Position numbers and translations under genes: made by a program
Assembly: GCA_944990035.1 (NCBI GenBank)
Contig: CALYLX010000138.1
Span: forward strand, 186,001 to 250,000
Direction of reading: 5' to 3'
Origin: Clitopilus passeckerianus
Lineage: Eukaryota; Basidiomycota; Agaricomycetes; Agaricales; Entolomataceae
Length of the DNA stretch: 64,000 bases
Notes under the pieces: generated by a model
The model's input: the letters and a program-made list of their open reading frames with translations, nothing else
Told to the model about the DNA's origin: nothing
The model's database searches: none
Shown: positions 23,843-35,659 of the stretch, piece after piece
Numbering within the stretch: position 1 is the first letter of the stretch
Layout of the letters: each line of letters begins with the position of its first letter

Positions 23843-25706
23843 GAAAGGCAATAACTGTTGAAAGCAGTAATAGCAGGTAGAACGACAAGAAAGAGTTGAC
23901 TGGGATTTTCCTTTGCATTTCGATCTTGTTGAGCTCAAAAATGTATCATTCAGTCATTCCTCCCTCCTTCCCGTTCCGGCACCCGGTATTGCCGATCACT
24001 TGCCCGATCCGATCTGGATAACATATACACCGGTTCGGCCACTCTCGCGTCATTTCTGTCCAATCTTCGAGTTTTAGCCTTATCGTTGCCTTGTTTCACA
24101 CAAACGTGGGCAAGAAGGAAAAAATGCAAAAAACGAGCCCATATGCTTCGCTCGCAATAATTTCCATGGCTCGCATCAGCTAAATCTCTCTACCAGACCC
24201 GCTCCGGCTATACGACCAGGGTAAAATTAGAAAAACATGCGCGGCAGGCGTGACCCACCCCCTTCGCCTGCTTACCACTAAGCAGTCATGGGTACATTTG
24301 CCTTTCTCATCTGCTTACTGACCAACACGGAAATCTTTGTCAAAAAGTGACATCCCCGAGGCACCCATCCCCTTTCGTGAGCCCCCTCCCAGAAATCACT
24401 CAAAATCGAAATCAGGGCGCAAATACTTCCATTTCTATCGATAATGTCGGCTTGGGAGTACCGCATGTTCAATTGTATCTGGTGGTGATGACTGGTAGTA
24501 ATATATTTCTTTGATTATCTACCTCGCATGTTCCCCAAAGAAATGCAGTCTGTAAGATAAGGGTGCATTCAGCGCGACTAGTTGGAAGGACATCAGGTTT
24601 CATCTACTCTAATGGATCGAAAGCAACGAGGAGCACAACCCTCATGCAAAGTCGGGCCGGTCGAGTCTACTTTAACCCAGAGCTTCCGTACCAGAGGGTC
24701 AATGTATAACTTGCTTCCGTCCCGAAAATCCTTTCCCGAATGGTGCCAAGCAGCTTCCGTCTGATCCTTTTCCCGATTAGGCACGTCGCTCGCCATCGCG
24801 AGATGAGCCATGCCAGTCGCCCGAAACCTTCCGAGCATGCACCAAGTGTCAATACACCTCAACAAAGTGGACACATGCTCCCTGATACCGTCGTATTTTA
24901 GTCAATGCCCTTGGAGTTTGGGTTGGGAGTATCATTTCCTCTCAAAATCAAGAGGGAACGACCAATGTCCACAGAAAACTTTCAGGGTGTGGACAGTGTT
25001 GGCGCGATACGACGCAATTGAGCCAGTCCAATCCATCCGGACAGTATCTGGATTCAATCGATCGACACTCGTACACCGATTTTTTTCTCCCTGCCGCAAT
25101 CAAATATCTATTATCTACCGCGGCATCTCTCGAAATCCTACTGCTTGACACGACTTGACATTTTACGATAGCTTCATAAAATTTCCCGAATATAATCCGG
25201 ACCGATGTCTTTGCAAATCCCAAGGCTCCAGAAATGTATTTGGAAAATAGTTTATTATTATCGGAGTAGTGACTCGAGCGCCCTCGATCTGCACCGTGTC
25301 TGCGGTCGATATACCCATCTATTCAATCCTCCGCAATGAATTCACATCCGAGTCGGTAGCTTGTTGTAGCTTTTCACACACAGATATCTTGACTACCAAA
25401 TATTTTACCAACACGCGCTGTGACAATTGTCTTTCGATGTACGTACATGGCACCTCGGTGTCTATTCTTGTCGATGAGTCCGACAAGGATAGAAATCAGG
25501 CATCGCTCACACTTCTTTAAATGCTCTTACTCCACATGCAGTAATTCCTTTCAAAAACAAACGAGTACAACCAACGCATAGATATGGTCATGTTCTAGGA
25601 CAAAAAGCCTAGAAACTTTACGAGATCGAGAATAAGTTACATATCCGTCCGCGTATAGTACCCTCTCTTCATCTCCTGTTAACCAAGAAAACCCAAGGCA
25701 GCCACT
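23843..25706. other. 1.9 kb stretch without a supported gene
   Basis: This is the longest gene-free stretch in the window, between the arrestin start and the 3' end of the sphingosine-1-phosphate lyase gene. Frames up to 112 codons (24593-24874 minus, 24810-25148 plus) show no family resemblance, and I could not link them by splice sites. No tRNA, transposon terminus or tandem repeat was noticed. Confidence 0.4.
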
Positions 25707-28432
25707 TTATGCTTTATATAGAGCATCCAAGAAAGCAGTCGCGAGCTCGCTAACCATGGAAGGTCCCACCGCACTCGAATTTCCGAGACCTGTGATGAAG
25801 AAAGAGAGGAGGTCCGATCAGTCAAACATTCACATTCACAGCAATTGCCAAGTGAGGATGAGGTAACGGAGGCAACGAGGGCAATAGGGACGATGGAAGG
25901 AAGATAAACTTCTTCCGTAAGATGGATTTGGGGTGTAATGCAGAAGAAGGGAGGCATGGATGGAGGTAGGCAGATAAAACGATGTAGGCCCAAGCCAGCG
26001 GGTGAGAAATCCTCAACCCGGTTTGTACCTTGCAATACACTGGCAAAAGGAATAGAGTCCTGCCTAAGCCAACAAGGTCCGCCAGTACGTTATCATCCCA
26101 TCTATCGCGTCTATCTGAGTCTATCTGGCGCCACCAGTAGTTCCACCACTGCCACAGCACTTTCGTGCCTCGAAACTTGGCAACACAGCAACGGAAGAAG
26201 ACCGGATCGAGGACGTTGAGATGTCGAAGCACCGAGAAGATGGAGGCAAATGGAAGGAAAGAGATGACGGGGATGATAAGGAATACATACCGTAGAGAGA
26301 TACCATGGTGCCTTTGCCGGATGGAGCTATTTTGGCTTCCTTGACTGATTCTTTGAGGTCCGCAATGAAAGTATCGACGTTCGGGACTGTGAGTCGCTGT
26401 AGATTATCTTGAGTTTAGGAAGGGGATTGAGGAGAGGAAATAAGAAGATACGCACCGTACAAGCGATATGCACAGCAGGTGGGTTAGCCAGAGCATTCAA
26501 ATGCCATCCCCGAACGGCCATCAAGTCCCCAACTTCCAGAATATTCACAGCAGGGTGCTTAGACGCAAATGCGACAACAGACGCCGGAGGTGAGCCAAGA
26601 AGGTAGAGCTCTGGGACCGAGGAAGCGACACCAGCGGCAATCTTGCGTGCGCAGGTGACGATATCATGACAGTGGGAAATGTAGCCTCTGAACGGGTTCC
26701 TGTTAGTGTGTTTGCATCTAGAAATGGAAGACCCAACGCACTCGTCTCCGATATGTTGCATGACTGCCCATGTTCCTGCTATCAGCGCACCGGGCCGGGA
26801 TCCTGAGAAACTTGGGCTGGCGTAGACACCGCCTGGAATGGATGTCAATTGGGTTCAGTTTGAGGGTATGAGCTAGAACAATCACCAGTCCAATGAGGGT
26901 TGACATAGTACTGATACCGACGTAGCTCGGCATCGCGGTACATAACCACGGAGGTACCCTAAACCAACATCCAAAGTTCGGTGAAATGGAAACCGTAACA
27001 GTGTGTATCTTCCATACCTTTGGCGCAAATCCATACTACAACCACATGTTAGCAATCTTTCGAAAGTTCCATAGCCAAAAACATTCTCTCACCTTGTGGG
27101 TATCACAGCTGATGCTCGTCACGCCCTTCACCCTGAAATCGAAAGGCTGCAGCTTGAATTTGCCATTTTCACCGCCAGACAGCCCAGCCTTCTCCAAGTA
27201 GGGAACGATGAAGCTGCCTAAACAACAGTCGACGTGGAGGCCAATATTGTGCTTGGATGCAATTGCCCCGAGAGCAACAATGTCGTCTTGGTTGCCATCT
27301 GGGAAGTTGACCGCTGAGCCAACGAGCTGTACTTGGAGATGAGAGAAGTGAAGAATTCATTTGCAGGGTGGCATACCATGATGGTGTTTGAGTTGCTAAC
27401 GGACGGGGATGAACGGACATTCGGGGTCAAAGGAAGGAAATGGCTCACATGGCGCGTTTGAGACGTTTGAGGTCGACTTTGCGCGTGTAGGAGTCGACGG
27501 GGATTTCATGAAGCTTAATCTTGAGGTATTCGGAAGCCTTGTTGAACGCAGCATGAGCAGTGATAGGAATAATCCTGCAAGCAATGAGTATGGGTGCTCT
27601 ACGTGTGCAGGTAACGACGTACAATTCGGGTTCTGTGATACCTTTGACTGCTCTTGCCCAGTCACGGTGAGTCTTCACGGCCATGATGATGGATTCAGTG
27701 CCTCCGGAGGTCATGACACCTGCGCCGGAAGGGTTGTTGTAGAGATTGAGCACCATGGCGACAATTTCGGCCTCCATTTTCCTGACCGCGGGGAACACAT
27801 CTGGATGGAGAGGGTTTGAGACGCAGTAGCGCTGGTAGGCTGTCACGATGATTTTCTCGAGGTCTGCACCTCCATCTGGATATCGAGGAGAGATGCATCA
27901 GCATACATAGTTAAAGAAGCCGCGGGGAATAAGTTGCCTACGATAAACAGCACCAGAAAGCTTGCCGGCGTTGTAATCTGTGGTATTGCCCAGTTCAACA
28001 TCCATGGTGTTCATCTGCTCGACAATCCATTCTAGTGGTTTCCCTTCTGATGGTAGTGACAGGTGGCGAACAACATCCGCGCCTTTGGGTACGAGCTTGT
28101 TCTCAATGTCGAGTTTGGCCTTGTTCATTTGTGCCTCTACGCTCTTTGCTGTTGAAGGCACCCGCAACACCATCCGGATGACCAGCTGTGCGGTATGACA
28201 TTAAGAGAAGCTATACAGATGCATGATAGACACCTACCTGAGCAACATAGCGGTATAGTTCTTTAACTGTAGCGGCAATACCACGAGCACGAAGATGCCG
28301 CTTGGCCTTCATCGATTGGGTGAGGAAGACATAGACGAACAGGACAGTCTTGAGATGATCAAAGGTCCTAGAAACAGCCGGGTTTGAGACCAGAGCCTTC
28401 GCCTTCGCGCTGACATTGTTAAGAGTAGCCAT
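25707..28432 (-). CDS. DPL1: sphingosine-1-phosphate lyase
   Basis: A pyridoxal-phosphate enzyme of the endoplasmic reticulum that splits phosphorylated long-chain bases into a fatty aldehyde and phosphoethanolamine, the exit step of sphingolipid catabolism. Seen: an N-terminal membrane segment ([15 protein letters not shown]), [43 protein letters not shown] (cofactor phosphate site), [36 protein letters not shown] (DTHK carries the cofactor lysine), and [20 protein letters not shown]. It ends [10 protein letters not shown]...FLDALYKA. I chose ATG 28432 ([15 protein letters not shown]); an in-frame ATG at 28561 would add 43 residues but would leave only 37 bases to the divergent prefoldin gene. 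The last intron (25790-26290) is 501 bases, about ten times the local norm. Confidence 0.95.
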
Positions 28433-28598
28433 TCTGCCCAAAGATAAGACCCTGAATGGCGTTGAAGGTAGGGGCAGCCGACGAAGGGTTCGGTCAACTC
28501 GCAGCGAATGTTGTTGACATATGATTCTTACGTGATTGCCGGTTTGCGTCCTTTGCGCCATTTGGATCTTTCCTCAGACACTCATCACCGTGAACAAC
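28433..28598. promoter_or_regulatory. divergent promoter, DPL1 and prefoldin 4
   Basis: This 166-base spacer separates the start codons of two head-to-head genes, so it must contain both core promoters and both 5' leaders. No TATA box was evident. Confidence 0.45.
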
Positions 28599-29212
28599 AT
28601 GAGAATGGTATTATCGTCTTATCGTTGCCAGTTTCGATCTCGAGGCTGAAGAAAACGCTACTTCAGCTCGCACAAGAGGAGGAGAACGACGATGCTGCCG
28701 AAGTTACATGGGGTATGTTGATGTCACGACCGTTCTGACTTGCGACTGACCGGAGATTTTTTGCAGAGGATCAGCAGCGAATTAATACCTTCTCAAAGCT
28801 CAACAACCGAATGAGGAGCCTGGAAGAGAAACTGCAGACATTACAGGTGCGAGTTGCTGGTTCATCTCCAAGGTATTGACTAACACCGCCTACCTTCCCT
28901 AGCAAGAGAAAGAGGCTCTCGAAGATCTCGCAACAGAGCTCGAGCTAGCGGATGAGGACCAACTAGTTCTGTACGTCTCTTCTCTCAACCTGACATCCTT
29001 GATTCTGAACGTTTTCTAGATATCGGGTTGGTGAAGCTTTCCTGCACCTGTCGCATGCAACTGCGATGAAGCGCCTCGAAAGCGATCAATCAGGCCTTGA
29101 ACAACGCATGTCAAAACTATCATCCTCGTCATCGGATTGCGAGAGCCAAATGAAAGATCTGAAAGTGACGTTATACGCAAAATTCGGAAAAGCGATTAAT
29201 CTCGATGACTGA
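28599..29212 (+). CDS. GIM3: prefoldin subunit 4
   Basis: A subunit of the hexameric prefoldin chaperone that delivers nascent actin and tubulin to the CCT chaperonin. The first coding exon is only ATGAGAATG (28599-28607). An intron ending CTTCAG leads to LAQEEENDDAAEVTW, then EDQQRINTFSKLNNRMRSLE, LQQEKEALEDLATELELADE, VLYRVGEAFLHLSHATAMKR and a coiled-coil end to stop 29210-29212. The VTWEDQQ(R/K)IN motif and two long heptad-patterned helices around a short beta segment are diagnostic for beta-type prefoldin 4. Four introns are visible and the length (~135 residues) is normal. Confidence 0.92.
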
Positions 29213-29276
29213 GTACCATGTATCTAGACGTGTATACTTTCCGTGCTAATGGAAATGCTTCTGCAACCAACTGTTG

Positions 29277-30264
29277 CTAAAGGAATGAACTGAACGACGG
29301 GTTGAAATACGAGAACACATCACTCCGTCCCCATTTGTCCGCTCTCTTGATGCACCATTTGCAATCCTTCAGACGATAGTACTCCCCGTCGATGAATGCA
29401 CTAAGCCTTTGCGCATTCCCGATTGGATCCTGCCGGAGGAAATGTGTAACGACATTCCGAAACTTTCGCCAATTGGAGCATTCCTCAATTCCTCCTTTGT
29501 GCAAGATTGGATTCGGCTCTTCAGTCTTTTCTTCCGCACGATCGCGCCAGCTATTCTGGTATTTTTCCTAAGGGCCTCGTCACTGGCTGCTTGGGAGACC
29601 GAAAGCTAACGATCCACGTACCCAGGCATAGCCGACTCGGCCTCGATCGAATCTAGAATACCGGATTTTGCTGGTGATCCCATCTCTTTCATGTTTGCTG
29701 CAATTTCCGATGGTCCACTTTGCGAGGGAATCTGCCTCGTTTAAAAGGCCATGTTGGGAGAAATACAACAATGCCATGGCGGGTTCATCGTGCATTCGAA
29801 CCCTGAAAGGCATAGGTGAGCGTATTGTGACACAACACCCTCGTCATTTCCTATTACTGACTTGAAAGCTAGTCTGCAAGGCTGCTTGGCAGCGTAGAGG
29901 TGATACTTCTCCGACCCATTGGCCAGTTCCATGAGCACCGACATGTCTAATCTCCTATTGTCAAGTGCTGGCTGGTCGACATGATGCATGAACTGCAAAA
30001 ACAGAGGCATTGATTCTGAACCAAAGTCTTTCATCTTCACAACCTCGAGTTCCTGATTCCCGGCTAAATTGGCTGGAGGAAAGCCTGCGGAGAAGCTCTC
30101 CAAGTTAGCACTATGGACACCAAATTGCTTGCCATCAGAGGATTCAAAGATCAAGTCGATCTCCAAGTGGCATTCGGAAACTGTGTTTTGCTGAAAATCA
30201 GCCTAAACGTGGCCATGGAAAGGACTTGGGTTCAGCTACCTGGGCAGGGTGGAGGGCTGGCCAT
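29277..30264 (-). CDS. BTB/POZ domain protein, tandem copy 1
   Basis: Exon 1 (30264 down) encodes MASPPPCP and is followed by a short intron. The next exon reads VSECHLEIDLIFESSDG, FGVHSANLESFSAGFPPAN, LEVVKMKDFGSESMPLFLQF and MHHVDQPALD, the BTB fold as seen in large agaricomycete families. Further exons give EPAMALLYFSQHGLLNEADS, then a C-terminal region with CSNWRKFRNVVTHFLRQDPI and CKWCIKRADKW, stop at 29277. It matches the next gene upstream (30494-31477) in intron positions and motifs. BTB domains mediate dimerisation and often link substrates to cullin-3 ligases, but this family's role is unproven. Its 3' end lies 64 bases from the prefoldin stop, in convergent orientation. The middle exon border near 29600 is approximate. 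Confidence 0.82.
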
Positions 30265-30369
30265 AGGAGATGGTGGGGTGGGACAATCACGACGGCCTTT
30301 CGTTCTTACTAAGTTATAATTTATACCCCAAACGTCAAGAAGTACTCGATTCAGCGGGACGCCCACAGC

Positions 30370-30388
30370 CCAACAGCTTTACCTAATA
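30370..30388 (-). promoter_or_regulatory. conserved upstream block of BTB copy 1
   Basis: The plus strand reads CCAACAGCTTTACCTAATA, 106 bases upstream of the copy-1 ATG. The identical 19 bases occur upstream of copy 2 at 31559-31577. Flanking bases are also similar (CGCCCACA before, A/G-TAG after). It is either a shared promoter element or residual identity from the duplication. Confidence 0.45.
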
Positions 30389-30493
30389 ATAGAATCAGAC
30401 GACTGGATGGCTCCCCATGCCGATTAAGCGCCCGGGCGCTTCCACTGGACTCCCCACCCAAGTTGGAACCGTTACTTCGACCCGATCTCAGAG

Positions 30494-31477
30494 TCATTGC
30501 TCGAGGAACGGCTCAAAAGACTTGTGGAAGGATGAAAAGCTAGCGATGTCCTTCTTCCATTTACCTGCTCTTTTTAAGCACCATTTGCAACCCTCCAATT
30601 GATACTCTTCTTTTTCAATGAATGCAGCGAGACCTTTGGCATTCCGGATGGGATCTTCCTTCAGAAAAGCTGTAATAGCTTTTCTGAGTTTGAACCATTT
30701 GTTACAATTGCTGAGTACCCCTTTGTGTTGGAGTGGTCCTGGCTCTTCAATCTTGTCATCGACATAGTCTTGGAAACTTTTCTCGTATCGTTTCTTCATT
30801 AAGATTCACCGATCGGTGCCATAGACCCCACAGGGATTTAGGGAACCACATACCCAAGCTGTATAAACCCTTTCATCTCCATGGACTGGATGCCCGATTT
30901 TTTTGCCCATCTTTATTCTCTTCCATTTGTGACAGGTGTTCATAATCCAATTTGCGACGTAGTCTGCCTCGTTCACGTAGCCATGCTTCGCGAAATACAT
31001 CAACGCCATTGCGGGATTTTCTTCCATTCGAGATCTGACGCTCTTTGCTTAATTAACGTCAGTCTAAGAAGGACTGGCACTCACTTCAGAACTAGCCTGC
31101 AAACCTGTCTCGCAGAATACACACAATACTTCTCCACACCGTTTCCAAGCTCTAAGAGCGAGAATATGTCCACTCCATCGTCGAGGGATGGTTGATCCGT
31201 GTGGTGCATAAATTGTAAGAACAAAGGCAACGATGTTGAACCAAAGTCCCTCAATTTCACGACCTCGAGGTCGTGACCCTGTACGAAGTTCGCGGGAGGA
31301 AAGCCCGCCGAGAAGTTCTCTAGGTTTGCACCATGAACACCAAACTGCTCGCCGTCCGAGGATTCAAAGATCAAGTCGACTTCGAGATGGCAGTCAGAAA
31401 CTGCAGTGCTCAGCTATAAGTCTGCAGGTGGTCTCAAGTGCGAGCAACTTACCCGGGCAGGGTGGAGTGCTGGCCAT
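30494..31477 (-). CDS. BTB/POZ domain protein, tandem copy 2
   Basis: Paralogue of the 29277-30264 gene with the same exon plan. Exon 1 is MASTPPCP; then VSDCHLEVDLIFESSDG, FGVHGANLENFSAGFPPAN, LEVVKLRDFGSTSLPLFLQF and MHHTDQPSLD form the BTB domain. ENPAMALMYFAKHGYVNEAD and WKRIKMGKKIGHP follow. The last exon has CNKWFKLRKAITAFLKEDPI and CKWCLKRAGKWKKDIASF, stop at 30494. The conserved C-terminal CKWC motif and the Cys/Trp-rich helix are shared with copy 1 and look like a family-specific second domain. It lies 229 bases upstream of copy 1 on the same strand, as expected for tandem duplication. Function unknown beyond the BTB scaffold. Confidence 0.82.
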
Positions 31478-31558
31478 ATACGACGACGACTAGGCTAGAG
31501 GACCGCAACTCTTCCAAGAGATCCTCACCAGCCCCGCCTCATGACGACGCCCACAAAT

Positions 31559-31577
31559 CCAACAGCTTTACCTAATA
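31559..31577 (-). promoter_or_regulatory. conserved upstream block of BTB copy 2
   Basis: The same 19 bases as at 30370-30388, here 82 bases upstream of the copy-2 start codon. Confidence 0.45.
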
Positions 31578-31749
31578 GTAGCATTTATAGCAATTCGGTC
31601 TCTCCAGGGAGTTTAAGCGTCAAAAGTCTGAAATACACCGTGCCTACAAATAGAATTACAGTCTGGGGAAGCTCCCAGGTTAGGTCATAAGCATACTGTA
31701 CTATGGCGGCCTGTCATTATCCACATAGACCCCAACCTTCTCCCAAAAC

Positions 31750-34700
31750 TCAAAGTGCCATCTCTTCTCCTTCAATGATATCCAAGAGACTCCCTTCCGG
31801 CTGTTTCTCTCGCTCAGAAACAAATTCCAGCAAGCTCTCGAACACCTCATTCCTTTGACTGAACCTTGCTGCTGTTAGGGGGGAATCTCCACGTCTGCGC
31901 ACCAGCCCTTCCACCGGATCCTCTGAAGCTTTCAATGCATCCACTCTAACACTCCTGGGTCCACCGCCAAAATCTGACTGTGAATCTTCAATCGGCAATT
32001 GGCTAGTCCATTGGTCGGAAGCAGGTGATATGGGACTTCTCTCCTCAGAACCGTTATTACCTGGGAGGTCGGGTGAGGTAGGTATGGGTGAGGGTGGTGT
32101 GAGTAGGTGGGTGAGCAGCGACCGGAACAGCTCAGTCTCAAAGGGATCATTATGATCTACCACGGTCGATACTTCGTTTTGAAGGAAATCGAGGGCGTCA
32201 ATCGGGGAGGTTTCTTCACACATCTCCCGGAACCTGACAAAAGGGTCAGATTGAGGTTACACCTGTAAAGCGTGCTGACTTACTGTTGCTGCCTAATCTT
32301 GAACTTGGCTCTACGAATAACATCCCCCGCGCCAGCTCTGAGAAGAATAAGAGACACCCTACAAATTAGTATTGGATGAAACACTAACCGAGTCAGTGAC
32401 ATCTGCCATAAGTCATCCAGCCTGTGCTCCTTGACACCATCTTCGTTATCCTGTTCTTCATCGCCATCATCTTCCATCCCGGCACGTTCCAGCTGACCCA
32501 AAGGACCAGCATTTCCGCCATGAAGGAGGATTGACTTTGTCTTCGAATTGTAGACTACCTGATGGGCGTATCTTGGGATTGGCTCAAATTCGTCATGGTC
32601 TGGATAGTCGGATGGCGACCTGAAATGACCAGGGGAAGGATGTGATATGATTTTGGTCCAGGTACCCGGAGACTTGGAGTAGTTATACAGCCAGCTCGGG
32701 GAGTCGGACGACAATGTCGTTGATGCACCTGTCTGTGCACTTCGCCTCAAACCACAGAATCTGAAGACTGGGGTCAACGCGATGAACAACGGACCAGTGA
32801 TAGCTGAGACGTACACATAAATCTCCTGTGACTGGGGATCAATTACGGCCCGCTGAGCGAAAGAGCCATCTGGGCCACCAGAGAGCTCAAAATTTGACGT
32901 GACTTCGGTTGCGGTGTTCGTGGTAATATCATACGTATACATGTCGCACAGATACCTGTCCTCGCACGAACCAGCGAAGATGTACAGCATGCGATTCGAA
33001 GAGTCGAGAACCATAGAGTGGCCTGAACGGGGTGGTATGATCGTTTTTGATACAGATGCCTCTGAAGACCTAACAGACATGTTAGTGTAGCTCTGCCCGT
33101 AAGACATATGTCACTAACTGCAGTGATCTCCATTTGCTGAGGCGTATGTTGTAGCTATACAGTCCAGAATACTTCAGGCTGTTCCAGTCTCCATCAACAA
33201 TACGGCCGCCAAAGACGTAGATTATTTGTGCGTCGCTGTCCATGACCATTTGGTGATCGAAGATCAAAGGCGGGCCGCCAGACGTCTATACACCATGCTT
33301 GAGAATGGAAATCTGTGGATGGATGCAATATAGCGTACCGCTGTATCAAATGACAAGAAATCCCATTTTCCTTTGTCAATACCTCTGGTATGGTACCGAT
33401 AAAATTCGGAGCAGAATGTCGTTGGTGAAGGGGGATTGTTCCGTGGGTCATTAGGTGGAAGACCAGGCGACCTGGGATTCGTGCTCGGTTTGGCTGTATC
33501 GAAATCACTAAGCCTGCCTAGAACATAGATGCTCCCAGTCTTCGTGTCAAACACCATCTTGTGGCACGAGCGTGCTCCCGGAGCATTCTGTTCATCAGAG
33601 GTGCTGTGACTAAGGACACGCCATTTGTCCTCCTTGATGCTGTAGACCCAGAAGTCATCCAGACTCTTCTTTCCGTCCCATCCACCCAAAACATACATCA
33701 TCTCGTTAACAGGATCAATGCACATAGCATGTCCACCTCTTGGTGAAGGGACGTCACCATCTGCATCTGTCCCATGCAGCTGTTTCCAGTTCGCGTACGG
33801 TTGTGAGCCACGCAGGTAGGAGTCGAAGAGACCGGCTTCAGAGATGGTGGGAATCAGTTCTTCTGCTCTGGCCCAGTCGCCTTGTAAAATGACGCTTTCG
33901 TGAAGTTGGGTGATAAGGGGGTGTTCCAGGTCCGCTTGAGAGCGGGAGAGGATCGATTCGAAGGGGGTCAGAAGTCGTCGTTGTCGTAGGTGTTTGAGGA
34001 TGTGACGTAGAACAGCAGTTTCCCGATACTGGCTCGCGCAAACGAGGTTGTCAGTGCATGGTAGGAGCAGCAGCAGGGATTTGGAGAATTTACCTCGTCA
34101 TATGAGGTGCGAACTTGTTCCACCAAGCTTCCATTAGAGATCCCGGATAATGCAACATGCCATATTGAGATGTGGAAGCTCTGGCCGTGGGCGCTGAGGT
34201 AGGTATGTCAGTTTGAGACTCAAAGGTGCGAGGGTGGCGCTTACGAAACAGGTACGAGCTTCACATATCTCGCAGGAAAGCAGACACCAGAGTTATTGGT
34301 GTATTTGACAGGAAAATGCTCATATGTAGAATCATTCTTCAAGGAAGCACGGAGAACTTCCGTCATATGTTCAGGAGTTGTGCCGACATAGATCTTAAAC
34401 TCCTTCATGTTGCATGGGTGAGCTGTAGCAAGTGGTTAGCAGTCAGTCTGACTATTTCCCGGGAATAACCATACGTTTAAAGAACTGGTAGTAGATGAGC
34501 ACCTTTTCCGGCCAGAATTGGATAGAATGTGCTTACTTTCCCGAAAGTGATGCTCTCTGTTTCGAGGATTCTTGTCAATAGACTGTCATCAATAGGACAG
34601 GATGCATCCAACGCAACTGAGTACAGAAAGCGTCTCGAGTTTCAGAACTATCCATTGCTTTACGTTTCCTGGAAAGCGCCACTCCATCTGCTTGACTGGT

Positions 34701-34821
34701 CCGTTGGTCTGTCAACTAGAATGTTTTCGGGGACATATCGGCCTGAATGTGCTGAAGATTGGGCGATGGTACAGTTCAGCGGAGTTGCTGGTTCCGCATT
34801 CAACTGAGCAACTAGAGACAT
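31750..34821 (-). CDS. muskelin homologue (discoidin-like, kelch, CTLH)
   Basis: ATG 34821 begins MSLVAQLNAEPATPLNC, then GRYVPENILVDRPTDQSSRW and HPCNMKEFKIYVGTTPEHMT, the muskelin N-terminal discoidin-like domain. VKYTNNSGVCFPARYVKLVP and GSLVEQVRTSYDE follow. Kelch repeats come next: MCIDPVNEMMYVLGGWDG, GARSCHKMVFDTKTGSIYVL, MVMDSDAQIIYVFGGRIVDG, HSMVLDSSNRMLYIFAGSCE and YAHQVVYNSKTKSILLHGG. After RAKFKIRQQQFREMCEETS a helical segment (IDALDFLQNEVSTVVD, TELFRSLLTHLL) looks like a CTLH region. Animal muskelin is a subunit of the GID/CTLH ubiquitin ligase, so a substrate-receptor role is plausible. Many introns; domain order and continuity are clear although not every border was fixed. Confidence 0.88.
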
Positions 34822-35659
34822 ATCCAAGATGGTATTTGACCAAGATTAACGACCGAATAGCGCGAGGCAATGCGATAAAGCTCGAGACTTAGACTCTCCC
34901 ACAGTGTAATTACTGCCCGCCTTTGTTGGCGGTTGTTTGAGATCGCAGGTGATGGCCTCCGGTAATAACCGGTTAACCTTCTTCTCAACGTCCATCACGA
35001 ACCCTGCAATGCAACCATCCTGCACTTGCATGGACACATGTGGTCCATTCTTATCGCCATATACGCTGTGCCTTGTCAAACGGTCCGAGTTAAACTGCTT
35101 CTTACATGCGAAGATAGTCCTCAATAGACTGAACTGGCCCAATAATACTATAGTCGGCAAATGGTCGGCGACCAGGACTCCACAACAGATGTTGCTGAGA
35201 GCTAAGTATAACACTATCAAGAAACGATACAGGCAAGGATTGCTTTGAGCTTTTTCAGATGGGCCCTCCCAAGGTAAACGCCCGCTCTTCACCCGCCTCC
35301 TTCCGGATCAGAGGTGTGCATTGTTCAATATGAAGCAATATCATGCCATATGCGTGCTACGGTGTCGCGATCTACGCTGCCTGTCTTTAATGATCGGAGA
35401 AAAAGTTAGAATTGGGCAGGAAATGGTGAAGAAGCACTTGTCGATCGACTCGCGTATCTTTTCTCAGCTTGATCACTCTATTCAATTGGGTCGCTTCTTC
35501 CTTCGTATCACAAGATACCTCTCTTGCCCGGGGAAGAACTATCCCGATCTATCGCGATTCTTTGACTTCTCCACATGCTTCACTATAAGGTCCTTCATCT
35601 TACGAGTATAAAGAGGATGGTTGGTCTGTGTTTACCACTCACAAGATCCTTGGGTCGTC
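34822..35659. other. divergent intergenic region, muskelin / subtilisin
   Basis: No gene supported. A 96-codon plus-strand frame (35321-35611) has no recognisable feature. The right end contains the subtilisin promoter. Confidence 0.4.
35607..35613 (+). promoter_or_regulatory. possible TATA box of the subtilisin gene
   Basis: TATAAAG lies 47 bases before the start codon of the secreted protease gene, a plausible core-promoter distance with a short leader. Evidence is position and sequence only. Confidence 0.35.

Noticed and set aside
25822..26232. 136-codon minus-strand frame
   Set aside because: Lies wholly inside the long last DPL1 intron; no family resemblance, and the splice join across it is strong.
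27409..27819. 136-codon plus-strand frame
   Set aside because: Antisense to sphingosine-1-phosphate lyase exons and spans its introns.
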